A stretch of DNA of 64,000 nt from Bog-473 sp963770645. GTDB lineage: Bacteria; Actinomycetota; Acidimicrobiia; Acidimicrobiales; RAAP-2. Both the position numbers and the translations under genes were made by a program. This document shows positions 43,677-52,504 of the stretch, in pieces. Numbering within the stretch: position 1 is the first letter of the stretch; every line of letters begins with the position of its first letter. The notes under the pieces were generated by a model. It was not told the origin of the DNA. It ran no database searches and saw only the letters and a list, made by a program, of their open reading frames with translations. The DNA is taken from assembly GCA_963770645.1 (NCBI GenBank), contig CAVYQL010000003.1:186001-250000 (forward strand), given 5' to 3'.

Positions 43677-44681
43677 GTGGCGACCATCGCGCGGGATACC
43701 AGGGTTGACCTGCTCCATTGTCTGATCGAGACGCAGCGGCTGTTGAACGCCGGCTCCCTGGAGCCCGAGCGCGTGATGGGCGTCGTGATCGAGCGTGCCC
43801 AGGCGGCGACCAACGCCCGTGGCGGCGCCGTCGAGCTCGCCGAGGACAACGTGATGGTTTCGGAGGCGGTGAGCGGCATGACCGACGCTGCCGAGGGCTC
43901 ACGGGTCGACATGGAGAACAGCCTCTCGGGGCTCTGCGCTCGCATGGGCATGCCGCTGATCTGCCGCGACACAGAGACCGACTCGCGGGTCGACCGCGAG
44001 GCATGCCGCCAGGTCGGGGCCCGCTCTATGGTCGTTGCCCCGATCGTACGAGGCGGCCAGGGCGTCGGCGTGCTGAAGGTCCTTTCCGACGAGCCGGACC
44101 ACTTCAGCGACACCGACGCCGACGTCCTGGAGCTCTTGGCCGGATTCATCGCGTCCTCCCCTTCGTCGGGGTCGACGCTCGAGAACGAGGCGCACCGCGC
44201 ACTGCAGGACCCGCTGACCGGGCTGCCGACCCGCATGATCCTCATGGACCGCCTGCAGCAGGCCGTGTACGACGCGCGTCGTTACAAGCGTCCATTCGGC
44301 CTGTTCGTCATCGAGCCCAACGGCATCGAAGCGGTGAGCACCGCCCTCGGTCGCGACGCCCGCGAGGCGGTCCTGCGGGCCATCTCCACCGGGCTGAGCG
44401 CCACCGTTCGCTCGGGCGACACGTTGGCCCGCGTCGAAGACGACCAGTTTGTGATCCTCTGCATCAACGCCGACCGCTCCGTCGTCGAGTGGCGCATCCG
44501 AAACCGTGTCGACACCGTCTTGGCCTCGGTGACCAGAGAGATTGGTCTGGACGGCGTGGAGCTCACCGCGAGCATCGGCGTCATCTGGGGATCAGGTAGC
44601 GACGCCAGTGCGGAAAGCCTGTTGACGTCGGCCAGCACGGCTGCCTACCGGGCCAAGCGCCAGCGCCCCCTCCCGGAATAA
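43677..44681 (+). CDS. GAF domain protein with degenerate GGDEF domain
   Basis: The protein has 334 residues from a GTG at 43677. Residues about 10-160 form a GAF sensor domain (LLNAGSLEPERVMGVVIERAQ, GARSMVVAPIVRGGQGVGVLKV). Residues about 175-330 keep the GGDEF fold (DPLTGLPTRMILMDRLQQA, ASIGVI), but the active-site loop GGDEF reads EDDQF (254-258). A diguanylate cyclase needs the Gly-Gly and Glu, so catalysis is unlikely; GTP binding or regulation is more probable. No membrane helix. No other c-di-GMP gene is nearby. Confidence 0.85.
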   Translation: MATIARDTRVDLLHCLIETQRLLNAGSLEPERVMGVVIERAQAATNARGGAVELAEDNVMVSEAVSGMTDAAEGSRVDMENSLSGLCARMGMPLICRDTETDSRVDREACRQVGARSMVVAPIVRGGQGVGVLKVLSDEPDHFSDTDADVLELLAGFIASSPSSGSTLENEAHRALQDPLTGLPTRMILMDRLQQAVYDARRYKRPFGLFVIEPNGIEAVSTALGRDAREAVLRAISTGLSATVRSGDTLARVEDDQFVILCINADRSVVEWRIRNRVDTVLASVTREIGLDGVELTASIGVIWGSGSDASAESLLTSASTAAYRAKRQRPLPE

Positions 44682-44757
44682 ACACCGTCCGCGACGAAAC
44701 GGAGATCCCGCCGCTCCGCCCGGGCGGCACGTACCCCGGACGCTACGCTCGCCGCGC

Positions 44758-46134
44758 GTGTCCAAGCTTCTGCCCTTGCACCGAGCGCGCCCACGCGGCA
44801 CCTCCCCGCTCGCGGCCGCTTTCGGTGTCGTCCTCCTCGCCGCCACCATGGTCGCGCCGGCCGCCTCATCCGCCGCCACCAGGTCACCCACCGTCGTCCG
44901 GGCCGCGCTGGCGCCAGGGAAGATCAATCACATCCTCGTGATCGAGTTCGAGAACGAGGGCTACGACGCCACCTTCGGGCCGGGCTCTCCTGCCACCTAC
45001 CTCAACGGCACTTTGCGGCCGAAAGGAGAGCTGCTGCAGAACTACTACGCCATCGGCCACAACAGCCTCGACAACTACATCGCGCAGGTCTCCGGTCAGT
45101 CCCCGACCGAGGACACGCAGGCGGACTGCGCCGACAACGGCTTCGCGTTCGCCGACGTGACGCCGGGTACGTCCGATCCCAACCAGGAGGCCAACCCGGG
45201 GCAGGTTGACGGCGAAGGATGTGTGTACCCGGCGTCGGTGAAAACAATCGCCGCACAGCTCGACGCCAAGTACCCGCCGAACAAGACCACACATGTGGCC
45301 GCCTGGCGCGCCTACGAGCAGGACATGGGCAACACGCCGGCGCGTGACGGCGGCACGCCCGACCCGAGCGGCGGCGCCGATTGCGCGCACCCGAGCATCG
45401 GGGCGACCGACACGGCCGAGGTGGCGACGCCCACCGACCAGTACACGACACGGCACAACCCCTTTGTCTGGTTCCACTCGATCATCGACAACACCGCCGA
45501 GTGCAATGCCAACGTCGTGCCACTCGGGACGCTCGAGGCGAACGGCACGCCCGCGCCGACAGGCCACCTGGCCGAGGACCTCCGCAGCGAGAAGACGACC
45601 CCGCGCTTCGGGTTCATCACGCCCAACCTGTGCAACGACGGGCACGACGACCCCTGTGCGGGTCCCAACAGCACCGGCACCGACGTCGGTGGCCTGATCG
45701 GGGCCGACGAGTTCCTGCGGGCCTGGATGCCGCTGATTCTGGACTCGCCCGCCTACAAGCACGGCGACATGCTCGTCGTGATCACCTTCGACGAGTCCGA
45801 TGTCGACGGACCCGACGCGGCGACGGCGTGTTGCAACGAGCAGCCGGGCCCCAACACGCACGCACCGGGCAACGCCGGCGACGTGACGGACAGCGAGGCA
45901 CCGGGAGGCGGTCAGATCGGCGCCTTGTTGTTGAACGCCAAGTACGTGGTGCCCGGCTCGACCGATACGACCGGCTCGTACAACCACTATTCGGCCCTGC
46001 GCAGCTACGAGGACCTGCTCGGCTTGACGACGGGCGGTGCCGACGGCGAAGGGCATCTCGGTTTCGCGGCCGCCAAGGGGCTCGCCCCCTTCGGGACCGA
46101 CGTGTTCCCGGCCAAGCTCAGCCGCGCTCACTAA
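44758..46134 (+). CDS. Secreted phosphoesterase (acid phosphatase/phospholipase C family)
   Basis: The protein has 458 residues from a GTG at 44758. A signal peptide (LAAAFGVVLLAATMVAPAASSAA) precedes HILVIEFENEGYDATFGPGSPATYLNG, the family's N-terminal metal-site motif. YAIGHNSLDNYIAQVSGQSPT, HNPFVWFHSI, FGFITPNLCNDGHDD and VITFDESDVDG follow. These are hallmarks of the phosphoesterase family PF04185. It probably releases phosphate from esters outside the cell. Paired cysteines suggest disulfides. Confidence 0.87.
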   Translation: MSKLLPLHRARPRGTSPLAAAFGVVLLAATMVAPAASSAATRSPTVVRAALAPGKINHILVIEFENEGYDATFGPGSPATYLNGTLRPKGELLQNYYAIGHNSLDNYIAQVSGQSPTEDTQADCADNGFAFADVTPGTSDPNQEANPGQVDGEGCVYPASVKTIAAQLDAKYPPNKTTHVAAWRAYEQDMGNTPARDGGTPDPSGGADCAHPSIGATDTAEVATPTDQYTTRHNPFVWFHSIIDNTAECNANVVPLGTLEANGTPAPTGHLAEDLRSEKTTPRFGFITPNLCNDGHDDPCAGPNSTGTDVGGLIGADEFLRAWMPLILDSPAYKHGDMLVVITFDESDVDGPDAATACCNEQPGPNTHAPGNAGDVTDSEAPGGGQIGALLLNAKYVVPGSTDTTGSYNHYSALRSYEDLLGLTTGGADGEGHLGFAAAKGLAPFGTDVFPAKLSRAH

Positions 46135-46183
46135 GCCTAAGGTTCAACGGACGCGCGGCCGTCGCTTTCTGACTCGGCGCGGC

Positions 46184-46702
46184 TCAGTCCATCCGGCGTA
46201 ACGAGGACTTGTAGCGCGCCACGTTGGCGACATACTCGGCCGCCGACAGGCGGATCATGGCGACGTCGGAGCGCCCCTCGAGGATCTTGGCCGGGACCCC
46301 GATGGCCAGGGCTCCTGGTGGCACGACCATGTTGTTCGGGACCACCGCGTTGGCGCCGACCGTGGCGCCCTGGCTCACGACCGCCCAGTGCAACACCACG
46401 CTGCCCGAGCCGGCCAGCGAGTCGTCCTCGAGGGTGCAGCCCTCCAGGTGGGTCAGATGCCCGACGACGCAACCGTTGCCGATGTGGGTGGGGAACCCGG
46501 GACCGGCGTGGACCACGGTGCCATCTTGAATGGAGGAGCCCGAGCCGATCGTGATCGTGCCGTAGTCGCCGCGCAAAACGGCGGTCGGCCACACGCTCGA
46601 CTCGGGGCCGATGCTGACGTCACCGATGACGACTGCGTCGGGGTGGACGTAGGCACCCGCGTCGATGCGCGGTGCAACGCCGCCGAGCTCGTAGAGGGGC
46701 AT
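46184..46702 (-). CDS. Gamma-class carbonic anhydrase-like hexapeptide protein
   Basis: The protein has 172 residues. Left-handed beta-helix hexapeptide repeats (VIGDVSIGPESSVWPTAVLRGDYGTITIGSGSSIQDGTVVH) and a C-terminal helix match the YrdA/PaaY/gamma-CA group. The first ligand His is in VVHAGPG and the second in VVGHLTHLEG. The usual third His (GHxxxLHG) is Glu, with a His two residues earlier, so zinc binding or activity may differ. CO2 hydration or a structural role is possible. The first gene 3' of a zinc-ribbon membrane gene. Confidence 0.85.
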   Translation of the reverse strand: MPLYELGGVAPRIDAGAYVHPDAVVIGDVSIGPESSVWPTAVLRGDYGTITIGSGSSIQDGTVVHAGPGFPTHIGNGCVVGHLTHLEGCTLEDDSLAGSGSVVLHWAVVSQGATVGANAVVPNNMVVPPGALAIGVPAKILEGRSDVAMIRLSAAEYVANVARYKSSLRRMD

Positions 46703-46713
46703 GGATCGGGACG

Positions 46714-46917
46714 CTACACGTGGCCGGCGATCCAGGTCACACCCTGATACCCGCGGTAACCCAGGTAGATGACGCTCGCGATCAGCATCGCCTTGAAGTA
46801 CCACGGGATCGGCTGGCGCTCCTGTTCGGCCAGGATCGTCCCGCAGGCGGGGCACTCCCCCTCCTCACCGAGATCCTCGTCTTCGACGAGCGCGTCGCAT
46901 TCCTCGCACCACGCCAT
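46714..46917 (-). CDS. Small zinc-ribbon membrane protein
   Basis: The protein has 67 residues starting 16 bp after the der stop. C-x2-C (CEEC) and CPACG form a zinc ribbon, followed by one membrane helix (WYFKAMLIASVIYLGYRGYQGVTWI). The link to der may be only operonic. Function unknown. Confidence 0.75.
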   Translation of the reverse strand: MAWCEECDALVEDEDLGEEGECPACGTILAEQERQPIPWYFKAMLIASVIYLGYRGYQGVTWIAGHV

Positions 46918-46933
46918 CAGGTGCGTCGCATTC

Positions 46934-48262
46934 TCACTTGCCGCCGATCCGCACCCGTAATTTGAGGGGGGTCGGGCCGAAGTCGAACGCTTCTCGAATA
47001 CCGCGCTCGATGTAGCGAAGGTAGGTCTGGGGCAAGCGCGCGCTCGCGAAGAGCGTGAAGGTCGGTGGGTCGATGGCACCCTGCACGGCGTAGCGGATCC
47101 GCGCCCGCGGGGCCGGCTGGCGACCTTGTAGCTCTTGCACTGTGCGGTTGAGGGCGCCGGTCGGCACCCGCTTGTGGTACGCCGCCACGGCTTCGCGGAG
47201 CGCCGGAAGGATGCGGTGCACGCCCCTTCCCGAGAGCGCAGAGATCTTGAGTACGGGCGCGGCGCCGAGGAAGGCCAGCCGGTCCCCGACCCCCGCCAGG
47301 ACGTCGTCGCGCCGATCGGTTGGGACGAGGTCCCACTTGTTGAGGGCCACCAGGGCGGGGCACCCCGAGACGCCGATGCGTTCGGCCAGGCGTTGGTCCT
47401 GATGCGACGCGCCCACGGTCGCGTCGATGACGAGGATCGCGATGTCGGCCCGCTCGAGCGCCCGCAGGGCGCGCAGGGTGGCGTGCTGCTCGGTCCCGCG
47501 ATCGGTCTTGGACGGGCGGCGCAGGCCGGCCGTGTCGATGAAGCATACCGGGCCATCGGGTGTCTCGACCACCGTGTCGATGGCGTCGCGCGTCGTACCG
47601 GGCATGTCGTGCACGATCGAGCGCTCCTCGCCGAGGACCCGGTTGAACAGCGTCGATTTGCCCACGTTGGGGCGACCGATGATGGCGACACGCGGCGTGG
47701 TGCTGCCAGCGACCGCGACGGCGCCGTCCTCGCTCACCGGTGCCTGGCCCGTGTCGCTGCCGGCTCCGGGGGCGGGGAGCAAACCGACGACCTCGTCGAG
47801 CAGGTCGCCCGTTCCCCGTCCGTGCACCGCGCTCACGGGGAACGGGTCCCCCAGGCCGAGGGCGACGAACTCCCACGCGGCACCCTCCCGGTTGTCGCCG
47901 TCGACCTTGTTCACCACGAGCCGGACGGGCGGCCCGGCGCGCCGGATGATCCTCGCCGCGGCCATGTCCTCCTCGGTGACGCCCGTCGTCACGTCGACCA
48001 CCATCAAGACGACGTCGGCCTCGGCGAGGGCCCGCTCGACCTGCGCGCTCACCTTGGCCTCGAGGACGTCCCCACCGGCGAGCCAGCCGCCGGTGTCCAT
48101 GACCGAGAACGGCACGCCGGCCCACTCTGCGTCGAGCACCTTGCGGTCGCGGGTGACGCCTTGCTCCTCTTCGACGACGGCGGCGCGAGTCCCGACGATC
48201 CGGTTCACGAGGGAGGACTTGCCGACGTTGGGGCGACCGGCGACGACGACCATCGGGCTCAT
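46934..48262 (-). CDS. der: Ribosome biogenesis GTPase Der (EngA)
   Basis: The protein has 442 residues with two tandem GTPase domains, each with GRPNVGKS (P-loop), DTGG / DTAG switch II and NKVD / NKWD specificity motifs. The C-terminal KH-like domain follows (APRARIRYAVQGAIDPPTFTLFASARLPQTYLRYIERGIREAFDF). Der acts in 50S subunit assembly and is essential. The ATG overlaps the end of the DUF512 gene by four bases, and the downstream zinc-ribbon gene follows closely, so the three form an operon. Confidence 0.96.
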   Translation of the reverse strand: MSPMVVVAGRPNVGKSSLVNRIVGTRAAVVEEEQGVTRDRKVLDAEWAGVPFSVMDTGGWLAGGDVLEAKVSAQVERALAEADVVLMVVDVTTGVTEEDMAAARIIRRAGPPVRLVVNKVDGDNREGAAWEFVALGLGDPFPVSAVHGRGTGDLLDEVVGLLPAPGAGSDTGQAPVSEDGAVAVAGSTTPRVAIIGRPNVGKSTLFNRVLGEERSIVHDMPGTTRDAIDTVVETPDGPVCFIDTAGLRRPSKTDRGTEQHATLRALRALERADIAILVIDATVGASHQDQRLAERIGVSGCPALVALNKWDLVPTDRRDDVLAGVGDRLAFLGAAPVLKISALSGRGVHRILPALREAVAAYHKRVPTGALNRTVQELQGRQPAPRARIRYAVQGAIDPPTFTLFASARLPQTYLRYIERGIREAFDFGPTPLKLRVRIGGK

Positions 48263-49644
48263 GACGCGCAGACCGGACGGAAGGACGTGCCGTCGAGCAC
48301 GCGGCGGAGGGCACTGCCGTCGGTTGGCACGACCTCGACGGGCCTCGGCAGGTCGGCCAACGTCAACCCGTCGAGAAAGCGGCCCTCGTTGAGGCAGGCG
48401 TCGGGCACCAGGCACCGCTGCTCCGCCCCGACGGTGGTCAACGCCCCCGCCAGGTCCGCCCCGGTGAGCAAGCCCGCCACACCGATGTTGCCTCCGAAGA
48501 ACTCATTGGGCACGGGGCGCAGCGTGACGTCGGTGCGCGGATGTCCCTCGACGAGCGGGGCCAGGACGTGGGCGCCGTAGGTCCCGGTGAGGACCGTCAC
48601 GGGGCGGTCGTCCTCACCGGCGGGTGCCGTCGCCAGGCGCGGCGCGCGGTAGCCCTCGGCGGGCGCCGAGTCGACCGAGGCGAAGAAGCCGTGGCGGACG
48701 CCACCAGGTCCAGGTTTGCTCGGACGCACGAAGGCGTCGGCGAAGGCCCGGGCCATCCCGATGCCGTTCTCGTGCTGGGGATAGCCGTCGTAGTGGCGTG
48801 CCGGGGGCAGGTTCCTTCCGGCCAGGAGGTAGTACTCGTCGGCCGCGAAGACCATGCGCCGTCCCAGCGCGCGGCGAAAGATTCCCTGCCATTCCTCAAT
48901 CGTGTCCAGGACGCGTACGGCCTCTTGCCGGGTGTGCGGCCGCATCTCGGGCTCGTTGGAGTAGCGGCTCAGGCCCAGCGGGACGGTGCCGACACTGGCG
49001 AGACCGGGGAACCGGTCCAAGATGCCGGCCAGCGTGTCCTCGAGCGCGGGGCCGTCGTTCACGCCCGGGCACACGACGATCTGGCCGTGCACCTCGATCC
49101 CGCCGTCGAGCAGCACACCGAGCCAGCGCAGGCTGGTGGCGCCCTTGGGGTTGCGCAGCATGTGCGCGCGGAGATCAGGGTCCGTCGAATGGATGGAGAC
49201 GAAGAGCGGACCCAGGCGCTCGGTCAAGATGCGTTCCGCGTCGAGTTCGGTGAACCGCGTCAGCGTCGTGAAGTTGCCGTAGAGGAACGAGAGCCGGTAG
49301 TCGTCGTCCTTGAGGTAGAGGCTTCGCCGCATGCCCTTGGGCAACTGGTAGATGAAGCAGAACGCGCAGTGGTTGTCGCACGTGCGGATGCGGTCGAAGA
49401 CCGCCGAGGAGACCTCGACACCCAGCGGTTCGCCGGGCCCCTTGTCCACCCGGACCAGGCGCCCGAGCGGTGACCCGGCGCGACGGACCATGACGCTCAG
49501 GTCCTCGGCGTCGGTCAGGCGCTGGAAATCGATGACGTCGCGCGGCTCGTGCCCGTCAATGCTGAGGAGCTCGTCGCCCACTGCGAGGCCAGCCCGGGCT
49601 GCCGGCGACGCCGCGGTGACCGAAGTCACCGTGGGAGCTGACAT
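48259..49644 (-). CDS. PDZ-radical SAM-DUF512 iron-sulfur protein
   Basis: The protein has 461 residues. An N-terminal PDZ domain (AASPAARAGLAVGDELLSIDG) is followed by CDNHCAFCFIYQLPKGMRRSLYLKDDDYRLSFLYGNF, the C-x3-C-x2-C 4Fe-4S site of this radical SAM-like group. DUF512 lies at the C-terminus (YGAHVLAPLVEGHPRTDVTLRPVPNEFFGGNIGVAGLLTGADL). The reaction is unknown. Its repeated pairing with der suggests a role near translation or ribosomes (inference). It is divergent from ispH, 33 bp apart. Confidence 0.92.
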   Translation of the reverse strand: MSAPTVTSVTAASPAARAGLAVGDELLSIDGHEPRDVIDFQRLTDAEDLSVMVRRAGSPLGRLVRVDKGPGEPLGVEVSSAVFDRIRTCDNHCAFCFIYQLPKGMRRSLYLKDDDYRLSFLYGNFTTLTRFTELDAERILTERLGPLFVSIHSTDPDLRAHMLRNPKGATSLRWLGVLLDGGIEVHGQIVVCPGVNDGPALEDTLAGILDRFPGLASVGTVPLGLSRYSNEPEMRPHTRQEAVRVLDTIEEWQGIFRRALGRRMVFAADEYYLLAGRNLPPARHYDGYPQHENGIGMARAFADAFVRPSKPGPGGVRHGFFASVDSAPAEGYRAPRLATAPAGEDDRPVTVLTGTYGAHVLAPLVEGHPRTDVTLRPVPNEFFGGNIGVAGLLTGADLAGALTTVGAEQRCLVPDACLNEGRFLDGLTLADLPRPVEVVPTDGSALRRVLDGTSFRPVCAS

Positions 49645-49677
49645 GGGCTCCAGAGTACTGCCGATAACCTGGACTTT

Positions 49678-50734
49678 GTGCCCGGAGTCGACCGAGTGAT
49701 GCTGGCGGCGCCGCGCGGGTTCTGCGCCGGTGTCGAAAAGGCGATCAAGGCGCTGGCCTGGATGGTGCGGATCTTCGACCCGCCGGTGTACTGCTACCAC
49801 GAAATCGTCCACAACCGCCACGTGGTCGAGCGCTTCCGGGCCCAGGGCGTCGTCTTCGTCGACGACGTCAGCGAGGTGCCAGCCGGCGCGCCGCTGATGC
49901 TCAGCGCCCACGGGTCCGCGCCCGCGGTGGTGGAAGCCGCCCGATCGCGCGGCGGCGGTGTGGTCGTCGACGCGGTCTGTCCGCTCGTCACCAAGGTGCA
50001 CCACGAGCTCAAGGTGCGCAGCCGCAAGGGCTATACCGTCTTGTACGTCGGCCACGCGGGCCACGAGGAAGCGGTGGGCACCATGGCCGTCGCTCCCGAG
50101 TCCGTGCGCCTCCTCGAACACGAGGAGGACCTCGACGCGCTGGACGGCATGGCCGCATCGGGCACACCGGTCGCCCTCCTCGCCCAGACGACGTTGAGCC
50201 ACGACGAGTGGCGGGGGCTCATGGAGGCCGCCCGCCAGCGCTTTCCTGATCTGTGGATGCCCAACCGAAGCGACCTCTGCTTCGCCACCACCAACCGTCA
50301 GGCCGCGTTGAAGGCCATCGCCTCGGAGTCCGACGCCGTCGTGGTGATCGGCTCGGCCAATTCCTCGAACACCGTCGCCCTCGAAAAGGTGGCCCGTGCG
50401 GGGGGCTGTACGCGGGTGCTGCGCATCAACGAGGCAGCCGAACTCCCGACCGACCTCTCGGGCACCGTGGGCGTCACGGCGGGTGCCTCGGCGCCCGAGG
50501 CGCTGGTGGAGGCCGTGATCGAGCGCCTCGCACCAGCGGACGGCGTGACCGAGGTCACGGTCACCACGGAGGACGAGTACTTCCCACCCCCGCCCGAAAT
50601 TGCGCGAGCTCCTGCGTGCCGTCGGTGCCACGCTGGGCCTCTTCGCCGCCCAGCCCACGCACAGGCGGACGGATCCGGCGGCCGGGGACCGTGCCGTCTC
50701 GGCAGCCGACGTCCTCGACCTGTTGGCCTCATGA
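49678..50734 (+). CDS. ispH: 4-hydroxy-3-methylbut-2-enyl diphosphate reductase, 3'-frameshifted
   Basis: IspH makes IPP and DMAPP in the MEP pathway. The three cluster cysteines are in GFCAGVEKAI, DAVCPLV and RSDLCFATTNRQ, with EIVHN and the AHG and TVGVTAGASAP motifs present, so the catalytic part is whole. At GAAATTGCGCGAG (about 50598-50605) one extra A breaks the frame. The base track reads on to 50763 in non-family sequence. Dropping one A restores LRELLRAVGATLGLFAAQP...AADVLDLLAS with a stop at 50732-50734, the end given here. The start is GTG 49678, with GATAAC just upstream and little room for a leader. Confidence 0.9.
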
Positions 50735-50744
50735 GCAGGCGCGG

Positions 50745-50753
50745 TGCGATAAT
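50745..50753 (+). promoter_or_regulatory. Extended -10 promoter, leaderless
   Basis: TGCGATAAT is an extended -10 box. The ATG of the HD gene follows six bases later (50760), so transcription probably starts at the initiation codon. Confidence 0.5.
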
Positions 50754-50759
50754 CGGGTC

Positions 50760-51302
50760 ATGACGTTCACCCGGATGGACGAGTCCACCAAGGAACAGTG
50801 GCAGCACATCATCGTCGAGTCGATCGAGCACCAGCCCCGTGTAGCCGAGCGTGTCCTGGCGATGCTGGCCTCGCTCGAGGAGATCACCGACGGATTCGAG
50901 GTCGACCAGCTGGTCCACTCCTTGCAGACGGCCACCCGTGCCCAAGAGGCAGGCGCAGCCGACGAGGTGGTCGTGGCCTCGCTCTGTCACGACATCGGCA
51001 AGGCCGTCTCGGTCATGAATCACCCGCACATCGCGGCCGAGATCCTGCGCGCTTATGTGAGCGACGACACGTACCACATGATCTGGGCCCATCAGGACTT
51101 CCAGGGCAAGCACTACTACGAGTACCTCGGCCAGGACCCGAACGCCCGCGACAAGTACGAGGGCGAGCCCTGGTACGGGCTGGCCGCGCGGTTCGCCGAC
51201 GAGTGGGACCAGAACAGCTTCGACCCCGACTACCCCACCAAGCCGCTCACGCACTTCGAGCCTCTGGTTCGCCAACTGTTCGCCACGCCGCGGTCGTTTT
51301 GA
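50760..51302 (+). CDS. HD-domain protein
   Basis: The protein has 180 residues. Metal-binding residues lie in HSLQTATRA and SLCHDIGKAVS, then NHPHIAAEILRAYV and WAHQDFQGKHYYE. The H...HD...H...D layout and the spacing resemble PhnZ/inositol oxygenase-like members of the HD superfamily, which use di-iron for oxidative cleavage. A hydrolase is equally possible. The TGA stop overlaps the TTG of the next gene. Confidence 0.82.
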   Translation: MTFTRMDESTKEQWQHIIVESIEHQPRVAERVLAMLASLEEITDGFEVDQLVHSLQTATRAQEAGAADEVVVASLCHDIGKAVSVMNHPHIAAEILRAYVSDDTYHMIWAHQDFQGKHYYEYLGQDPNARDKYEGEPWYGLAARFADEWDQNSFDPDYPTKPLTHFEPLVRQLFATPRSF

Positions 51303-52129
51303 CCGCGCGCCTGGGTGCCACCTCGGGCGCCAGCATCCACACCGACCCCGAACGCGCGCGTCGCGTCATTGAAGCGGCTCGGCACACCTTCGACACGCGG
51401 TACCCCGACCTGAAGCTCTCCCCCGTCGTCGGGCTCGTCTGCGCCTACGAGGAGGAAGCCAACATCGGAGCGGTGCTCGAGGCCATGCCGTCAGAGGTGT
51501 GTGGGCTGGCGGTGACCACCCTCGTGGTGGTCGACGGCGGTAGCGACCGGACCGACGAAGTGGCCGAGAAGTCCGGCGCGGTGACCTTCGAGCTGAGCGA
51601 GAACCTCGGGCACGGCTATGCACTGCGCGTGGGGTACGCGCTGTGCATCGAGCTGGGCGCGCAGTACGTCGTCACCCTCGACGCCGACGGCCAGAACGAC
51701 CCGGGCGAGATGCCGGCCATGCTCCAGCCCCTCGTCGACGACGAGGCCGACTTCGTCGTGGGCTCGCGGGTGCTCGGGCGGGACACCACGACGGACCAAT
51801 TCCGCAAGGCCGGGGTCCGGGTGTTCTCCTGGGTCATGAGAGCCATGGGCCACACCAAGCTCACCGACACCTCCAACGGGTACCGGGCACTCCGCGTCAG
51901 CATGCTCGACGACGTGGCCTACCGTCTCGTGCAGCCCCAGTACCAGACCGCCGAGCTCTTGATCATCGCCCTGAAGCGGGGTTGGCGGGTCACCGAACGG
52001 CCGACCTTGTGGCTCCCACGAGCCTCGGGCACGACAAAGAAGGGAAAGAACTGGCTCTTCGGATTCCGCTACGCACGAGTCGTGTTCCTCACGTGGTCGA
52101 AGGTCCGCAAGGAGCCGCCGCACGGCTGA
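51299..52129 (+). CDS. Family 2 glycosyltransferase
   Basis: The protein has 276 residues from a TTG at 51299 overlapping the HD gene stop (TTGA). The GT-A fold shows VVGLVCAYEEEANIGAVLEAM, VVDGGSDRTDEVAEKSG and the metal site TLDADGQNDP. The segment GSRVLGRDTTTDQFRKAG with TDTSNGYRALR is typical of the DPM1/polyprenyl-phosphate sugar transferase group. No membrane helix follows, so it is probably peripheral. Coupled translation with the HD gene is likely; the functional link is unknown. Confidence 0.87.
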   Translation: MTARLGATSGASIHTDPERARRVIEAARHTFDTRYPDLKLSPVVGLVCAYEEEANIGAVLEAMPSEVCGLAVTTLVVVDGGSDRTDEVAEKSGAVTFELSENLGHGYALRVGYALCIELGAQYVVTLDADGQNDPGEMPAMLQPLVDDEADFVVGSRVLGRDTTTDQFRKAGVRVFSWVMRAMGHTKLTDTSNGYRALRVSMLDDVAYRLVQPQYQTAELLIIALKRGWRVTERPTLWLPRASGTTKKGKNWLFGFRYARVVFLTWSKVRKEPPHG

Positions 52130-52236
52130 GGCCGGCGTAGTTGTGAGCGCGTTGACAGCCCGCGTAACGAGAGGGTGCCGCGACCGACAAGAATGGGAAC
52201 AGCCACAGTCCCATTTCGTCTGAGCGAGAGGCAGCG

Positions 52237-52455
52237 ATGCGCATGCGATTCCACCGTGGCAGCGAGAAGACCCCGGAGAGCGGACCACCAAAGATGCACT
52301 CCGTACACGTCCTGAACGACGAGCAAGACCTGCGGGAAGCCCTGCAGCGCGCCGCCGAGTACGACCAGCGGACCGCCGACCTGCTGCTGAGCCGCTCCGC
52401 CCACTACCGGGCCATGCTGGCCGACCCCTCCGAGCCCACGGCGACGGCGGACTAG
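52237..52455 (+). CDS. Small hypothetical protein
   Basis: The protein has 72 residues from ATG 52237 after GAGAGGCAGCG. One amphipathic helix (DEQDLREALQRAAEYDQRTADLLLSRSAHYRAMLAD) and disordered ends. Not recognised. Confidence 0.5.
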   Translation: MRMRFHRGSEKTPESGPPKMHSVHVLNDEQDLREALQRAAEYDQRTADLLLSRSAHYRAMLADPSEPTATAD

Positions 52456-52504
52456 GCCGCCCCGTGCCGGCTTCGGGGCGACCGTACCCCGGTCGCGCGC
52501 GGCC

